Source of the DNA: Haloprofundus halophilus
GTDB taxonomy: Archaea > Halobacteriota > Halobacteria > Halobacteriales > Haloferacaceae
Assembly (NCBI RefSeq): GCF_003439925.1
Contig: NZ_QQRR01000001.1
Span: 496,001-560,000, forward strand
Reading direction: 5' to 3'
Length of the DNA: 64,000 nt
Shown: positions 60,188 to 64,000 of the stretch, one piece after another
How the letters are laid out: the number at the start of each line of letters is the position of its first letter
How positions within the stretch are numbered: position 1 is the first letter of the stretch
The notes under the pieces: model-generated
The model's input: only the letters and a program-made list of their open reading frames with translations
The model's database searches: none
Told to the model about the DNA's origin: nothing
Translations under genes and position numbers: made by a program

Positions 60188-62473
60188 ATGGACAGCGACG
60201 TAATCGAGACAGTCACCGGGTGGGAGGAGCGACCGTTCGACGGCGGGTACGCCGGTCTCTCCGACCTCGCGGCCGCGGGGTTCACCGGGGCCGTCAGCGC
60301 CGACATGGCGTGGGCGTTCTTCGTCAATGGCCGCGTCGTCGGCGTCTTCGGGGGTACCATCGAGTCCTTCGAGAGCGCCGAGGGAACCGCCTACACCGCA
60401 CCGGACCCCTCGCTACCGCTGCTCTTTACGATGCGAGAGCAGGGCGGCGAGACGCGGGCGAGCTACTACACGAACGAGACGTCGATCTCGGAGGCCGACG
60501 CCACGCTGAAGTCGGGGAAGTTCACGGGCTACATCGAACTCTCCGAGAACGTGCTCTCGGGCGACTACTACGTCGTCTACCACGGCGGCAAGTCGATGAG
60601 CGCGGCGTTCGTCGGCAACAACCGGACGCTCCTGACGGGGGAGGAGGCGTTCGAACGCGCCGACGACGAGGTGGGCATCTTCGAGGTGAAAACCGCCGAC
60701 GTCGACGTCGTCGAGATTCCGGAGCCCGAGCCGGAACCGGAGCCAGCGCCCGAGGAGTCCGCCGCGGAGGACGACCAGGGAGACGTGACGTTCGGCGCGG
60801 TCGGAAGCGCCGAGTCCGAGGCGGCGACCGACGAGCCGGCGAACGCGACGGACGGGACGGCGAACGCGACCGACGCCGGAGCCGAAGAGGACTCGACCGC
60901 GGACCGAGCGGCGGTCGATTCGGAGTCGGATGACCGGCTCTCTGGACCCATCGCCGAGACGGAAGAGGTCGCCACCGAGACCGAGACGCCGACGGACCCG
61001 ACGCCGGCCGAAGCCGAGGCCGCCGCGCACGCAGCCAGCGAGCAGGCGAGCGACGAACCGGCGAGCGACGAACCGACGAATGCTGACGCCGGAGGCGCCT
61101 CTACGGGGACTCCCGAAGTCGGCAGGGGCGAGAACGACGACGCCGACGGCGACGACAGCGACCACCAGCGGACCGATACGACCGCCCAGACGCACCCCGA
61201 GCCGCGCGAGCCTTCGAGTGACTCCGCGGCCGTGTCCGCGGGCGAGGACGCCAACGCGGCCGACGGTGCCGTGGACCCCGACGTGTTCTCCGAGGAGGCC
61301 GAGTGGCGGAACGCGAAGTCGATACCGGCGCTGGACCCCGAACAGACCGAGGTGAACGAGTACGCGGACGACGACGGACGGCGGCGGCGGAGACGTCGTC
61401 GACAGGCCGCGCAGACCGACCGCACCCCCGACGAGGACGCCGCCGCGCGGCGCTCGAAGGGCGGTCAGCCCCGGCAGGCGGCCGCGCAGAAGCAGCAACC
61501 GACCGCCGCGAGCGCCGAACTCGAACAGCGCCTCGAACGCGCCGTTGCGGCGAAGGAGACCGCCGAGACCGAGCGCCAACAGGCGCTGGAGCGGCTCTCG
61601 ACGGTCGAAGCCGAACGCGAGGAGCAGCGCGAGCGCGCCGACCGCCTCGCGGAGTCGGTCGAGCGGTTGGAGGAGACGGTCGAGTCGCTCGAAGCGAAAC
61701 TCGAAGCCGCCCAAGCCGGGAGCGACGACGGGTCCGCGCCCGAGCGGACGATGGGCCGCAAAGAGGCGCTCGACGGGACGAACCTGTTCGTCCGCTACGG
61801 AACCAAGAGCGGCGGGACGCTGGAGAAAGCTCACGCGGGCGAGGTCGACCGCCCCGAGGTCATCGAAAATCTTCGGCTCGAGCACCACACGCGCTTCGAG
61901 ACCGAGGGACTCCACGTCGAAGGGGAGTCCTACGAGGAGTTCCTCGAAGGCACCGTCGAGCACGGTTTCGTGAAGTGGGTCGTCGACGACCTGCTGTACG
62001 AGATCCGCGACACTGGCAACGTCGCCGCGATGCAGGAACTGTTCGACGCGATTCCGAAGATAGACCGGGCCGAGCTCGGCGGCGATGTCTCGGTGCAGTT
62101 CACCGAGAACGGCGAGGAACACCGCGAACAGCGGACGTTCGACGTGGTGCTGCGCGACCGGATGGGCAACCCGCTTCTGGTCGCCGACGTCAACGACTCG
62201 CGGGCGGCGGCGTCGGAGGCGATGATGTCCTCGCTCGTCCAGAACGCCGGACAGGTCGCCGAGACGAGCGACTCGCTGGGCGCGTCGTTCCTCGTGACGA
62301 CGAGTTACTTCGAGCCGGAAGCGTTAGAGACGGCCGCCGACGCGACGGGCGGTGGACTGCTCAGTCGCGGCAAGCGAAAGAGTCTGGTCCGACTCACCAG
62401 AAAGCGGGGATTCCACCTCTGTCTCGTCGAGACCCGTAACGGCGACTTCCATCTGAACGTTCCGGAGCTCTGA
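60188..62473 (+). CDS. Long acidic coiled-coil protein with possible endonuclease-like C-terminal domain
   Basis: A 761-residue protein. Residues 1-175 form an alpha/beta domain (DMAWAFFVNGRVVGVFGG). Residues about 180-440 are acidic, Ser/Thr/Glu-rich and disordered. Residues about 445-511 are a coiled coil (ELEQRLERAVAAKETAETER). Residues 522-761 are a conserved-looking domain with FDVVL...LLVADVND, in which D652 and D667-x-N669 could correspond to a degraded PD-(D/E)xK core. Haloarchaeal relatives seem to be labelled DUF7527, from memory. It could be a cell-division or DNA-linked protein; function unknown. Confidence 0.6.
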   Translation: MDSDVIETVTGWEERPFDGGYAGLSDLAAAGFTGAVSADMAWAFFVNGRVVGVFGGTIESFESAEGTAYTAPDPSLPLLFTMREQGGETRASYYTNETSISEADATLKSGKFTGYIELSENVLSGDYYVVYHGGKSMSAAFVGNNRTLLTGEEAFERADDEVGIFEVKTADVDVVEIPEPEPEPEPAPEESAAEDDQGDVTFGAVGSAESEAATDEPANATDGTANATDAGAEEDSTADRAAVDSESDDRLSGPIAETEEVATETETPTDPTPAEAEAAAHAASEQASDEPASDEPTNADAGGASTGTPEVGRGENDDADGDDSDHQRTDTTAQTHPEPREPSSDSAAVSAGEDANAADGAVDPDVFSEEAEWRNAKSIPALDPEQTEVNEYADDDGRRRRRRRRQAAQTDRTPDEDAAARRSKGGQPRQAAAQKQQPTAASAELEQRLERAVAAKETAETERQQALERLSTVEAEREEQRERADRLAESVERLEETVESLEAKLEAAQAGSDDGSAPERTMGRKEALDGTNLFVRYGTKSGGTLEKAHAGEVDRPEVIENLRLEHHTRFETEGLHVEGESYEEFLEGTVEHGFVKWVVDDLLYEIRDTGNVAAMQELFDAIPKIDRAELGGDVSVQFTENGEEHREQRTFDVVLRDRMGNPLLVADVNDSRAAASEAMMSSLVQNAGQVAETSDSLGASFLVTTSYFEPEALETAADATGGGLLSRGKRKSLVRLTRKRGFHLCLVETRNGDFHLNVPEL

Positions 62474-62481
62474 GAGAACAG

Positions 62482-62787
62482 CTACCCTTCGACTTCGACC
62501 GCGTCTTCGATTTTCATCGTGTCGAGCTTGTCGACGATCTCGTCGAGTTTGCCGTCGAGTTCGTCGACGAACTCGGCCGTTCGCTCGGTCGTGATCGCAC
62601 CTTGGCTCGACGGCTCGATGAGGTTCTCCTCCTCGAGGACGCGCAGCGAGTAGCGGACCTTGTGGTGGGGGTAGCCGGTCTCGTTCGACATCTTCACGAT
62701 ACCGATGGGTTCGTTCTCGATGACCATCTTCAGGACTTGGAGGTGTCGTTCGAGCATGTCCACCTCTTTTTCGAGTCTGTCTATCAT
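62482..62787 (-). CDS. Small winged-helix regulator
   Basis: A 101-residue protein. A leucine-rich N-terminal helix precedes a winged helix (IVKMSNETGYPHHKVRYSLRVL, EENLIEPSSQGAITTER) and a coiled C-terminal helix (FVDELDGKLDEIVDKLDTMK). It matches the COG3432-type archaeal predicted transcriptional regulators. A TATA box CTTTTAAAG is 27-35 nt upstream and a TTGTTAAC box lies between it and the start, suggesting autoregulation. Confidence 0.8.
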   Translation of the reverse strand: MIDRLEKEVDMLERHLQVLKMVIENEPIGIVKMSNETGYPHHKVRYSLRVLEEENLIEPSSQGAITTERTAEFVDELDGKLDEIVDKLDTMKIEDAVEVEG

Positions 62788-62813
62788 GCCATTTGTTAAC
62801 TTGTCTTCGCTCC

Positions 62814-62822
62814 CTTTAAAAG
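62814..62822 (-). promoter_or_regulatory. TATA box of the small winged-helix regulator
   Basis: Minus-strand CTTTTAAAG lies 27-35 nt before ATG 62787. TTGTTAAC boxes flank the promoter at 62793-62800 and 62876-62883. Confidence 0.5.
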
Positions 62823-62993
62823 TTGCTGTCCGGTCCGGCGAGAACGGTAGGGATTGTCATTGTACAACACGTCTATTGTTAACCGTTTGGATTCGCCACG
62901 AGGCGGAGGGAGATACACGTTCGTGTTCAACTCTCCTGAGGTCGGCGGTCGCCTGTGCGCACCCGTGTTCATTTTTCGACGACGGACCGTAAC

Positions 62994-63002
62994 CGGTTTA
63001 GC
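62994..63002 (+). promoter_or_regulatory. TATA box of purA
   Basis: GGTTTAGCG is 23-31 nt before ATG 63025 and supports that start. Confidence 0.45.
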
Positions 63003-63024
63003 GAGTGCCGCAGAATCGGCGACT

Positions 63025-64000
63025 ATGACTGTCACAATCGTCGGCTCGCAGTTGGGCGACGAAGGCAAGGGCGCGCTCGTCGACCTCTGGGGCGGCGACG
63101 CCGACGTGGTCGTCCGCTATCAGGGCGGCGACAACGCCGGACACACCGTCGTCGAAGACGGGACCGAGTACAAGCTCTCGTTGGTTCCCAGCGGTGCCGT
63201 GCGCGACAAGATCGGCGTTCTCGGGAACGGCTGCGTCGTCAACCCCGAGACGCTGTTCGAGGAGATGGACGCGCTACGCGAGCGCGGCCTCGACCCCGAC
63301 GTTCGCGTCGCCAAGCGAGCGCACGTCATCCTCCCGTATCACCGCCGACTCGACGGCATCGAGGAGGAGGCGAAGGCCGACTCGGGCGTGAAGGTCGGCA
63401 CGACCGGCCGCGGCATCGGCCCGACGTACGAGGACAAGGCGGGCCGCCGCGGTATCCGCGTCGGCGACCTGCTCGACCCCGAGATTCTGCGCGACAGACT
63501 GGAGTACGTCGTCCCGCAGAAGCGCGCCATCGTCGAGGACGTCTACGGACTCGAAGCCGGCGACGAACTCGACGTCGACGCGCTCCACGAGCGGTGCACC
63601 GAGTACGGCCGCCGACTCGCCGAGGAGGGGATGCTCGTCGACTGCGGCGACTTCCTCTACCGCCGCCGCGACGAGGGCGACAACGTGATGTTCGAGGGCG
63701 CGCAGGGCACGCTCATCGACATCGACCACGGCAACTACCCGTACGTCACCTCCTCGAACCCGACGGCCGGCGGCGCGGCCGTCGGTTCGGGCGTCGGGCC
63801 GACCGTCGTCGGCCGCGGCGAAGTCGTCGGCATCGTCAAAGCGTACCTCTCGCGCGTCGGCGAGGGGCCGCTGCCGACGGAGCTCGACGGCGACGAGCGC
63901 GAGGAGGAACTCGCCGACTTCATCCGCGAGAAGGGCGGCGAGTTCGGCACCGTCACCGGTCGTCCGCGCCGCATCGGCTGGCTCGACGTGCCGATGCTCC
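63025..64000 (+). CDS. purA: Adenylosuccinate synthetase (3' partial)
   Basis: The first 325 codons of purA, cut by the window end. The GTP-binding P-loop GSQLGDEGKGALVDLW is at the N-terminus, followed by GGDNAGHTV with the catalytic His, VGTTGRGIGPTYEDKAGRRG (IMP loop), EGAQGTLIDIDHGNYPYVTSS and KAYLSRVGEGPLPTEL. It makes adenylosuccinate from IMP and aspartate. Like guaB it acts on IMP, but they are 24 kb apart. The ATG at 63025 has a TATA box 23-31 nt upstream. Confidence 0.95.
   Translation, partial: MTVTIVGSQLGDEGKGALVDLWGGDADVVVRYQGGDNAGHTVVEDGTEYKLSLVPSGAVRDKIGVLGNGCVVNPETLFEEMDALRERGLDPDVRVAKRAHVILPYHRRLDGIEEEAKADSGVKVGTTGRGIGPTYEDKAGRRGIRVGDLLDPEILRDRLEYVVPQKRAIVEDVYGLEAGDELDVDALHERCTEYGRRLAEEGMLVDCGDFLYRRRDEGDNVMFEGAQGTLIDIDHGNYPYVTSSNPTAGGAAVGSGVGPTVVGRGEVVGIVKAYLSRVGEGPLPTELDGDEREEELADFIREKGGEFGTVTGRPRRIGWLDVPML

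Overview
The window is about 64 kb of GC-rich (roughly two-thirds G+C) haloarchaeal chromosome. The evidence is the strongly acidic predicted proteins, many 4-nt ATGA/GTGA gene overlaps, TATA-like boxes about 25-30 nt upstream of start codons with short or absent leaders, and archaeal markers: GTP cyclohydrolase III, aMBF1, HerA-like ATPase, AK6-type kinase, the short archaeal triose-phosphate isomerase, HalX-type response regulator, TrmB regulator, and a tRNA-Trp with a long intron. The genus cannot be fixed from sequence alone; a Haloferacales-like haloarchaeon is a guess. There is no rRNA, CRISPR array or recognisable insertion sequence. Both ends are truncated: an ABC permease at the left and purA at the right.

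Layout. 0-3.4 kb: two ABC-2 permease genes (the first fused to a PrsW-like protease domain) and an SDR. 3.4-13.7 kb: aromatic amino acid genes (tyrA, aroA, aroC) mixed with an Rsm22-like methyltransferase, an MFS carrier, two more SDRs and an M24 peptidase. 13.9-17.7 kb: a 2-oxoacid:ferredoxin oxidoreductase (porAB type) followed by an Lrp/AsnC regulator. 17.8-26.4 kb: DNA polymerase IV, HerA-like ATPase, tpiA, aMBF1 and a tightly overlapped hisC-AK6 kinase-CDP-alcohol phosphatidyltransferase operon. 26.4-31.3 kb: second M24 peptidase, MBL hydrolase, tandem OsmC genes, DJ-1/PfpI and HAD proteins. 31.4-34.8 kb: the most unusual metabolic unit, a packed four-gene operon (arfA, zinc-less MDR dehydrogenase, PTPS/QueD-like protein lacking catalytic residues, GT4 glycosyltransferase). 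35.8 kb: intron-containing tRNA-Trp. 36-43 kb: small zinc-ribbon and membrane proteins, guaB, TrmB regulator, response regulator and a ParA/partner pair with a phased 12-bp repeat array upstream. 43.4-46.8 kb: a somewhat lower-GC accessory patch (MBL, frameshifted SnoaL-like gene, PhnB-like VOC, MarR). 47-51.6 kb: aminotransferase with its Lrp regulator and several small proteins. 51.7-59 kb: membrane protein next to a haem-copper oxidase subunit III, DUF488, a penicillin-acylase-family enzyme and a second CDP-alcohol phosphatidyltransferase preceded by a 3 x 20-bp repeat array. 59-64 kb: methyltransferase, a long acidic coiled-coil protein, a small winged-helix regulator and purA.

The best candidates for something undescribed are the arfA-MDR-degenerate PTPS-GT4 operon (possibly a modified pterin or pyrimidine glycoside route), the ParA gene with its 12-nt-phased repeats, the 20-bp-period repeats before the phosphatidyltransferase, and the ABC permease-PrsW fusion. 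Function assignments come from motifs and family knowledge read by eye; no database search was run.
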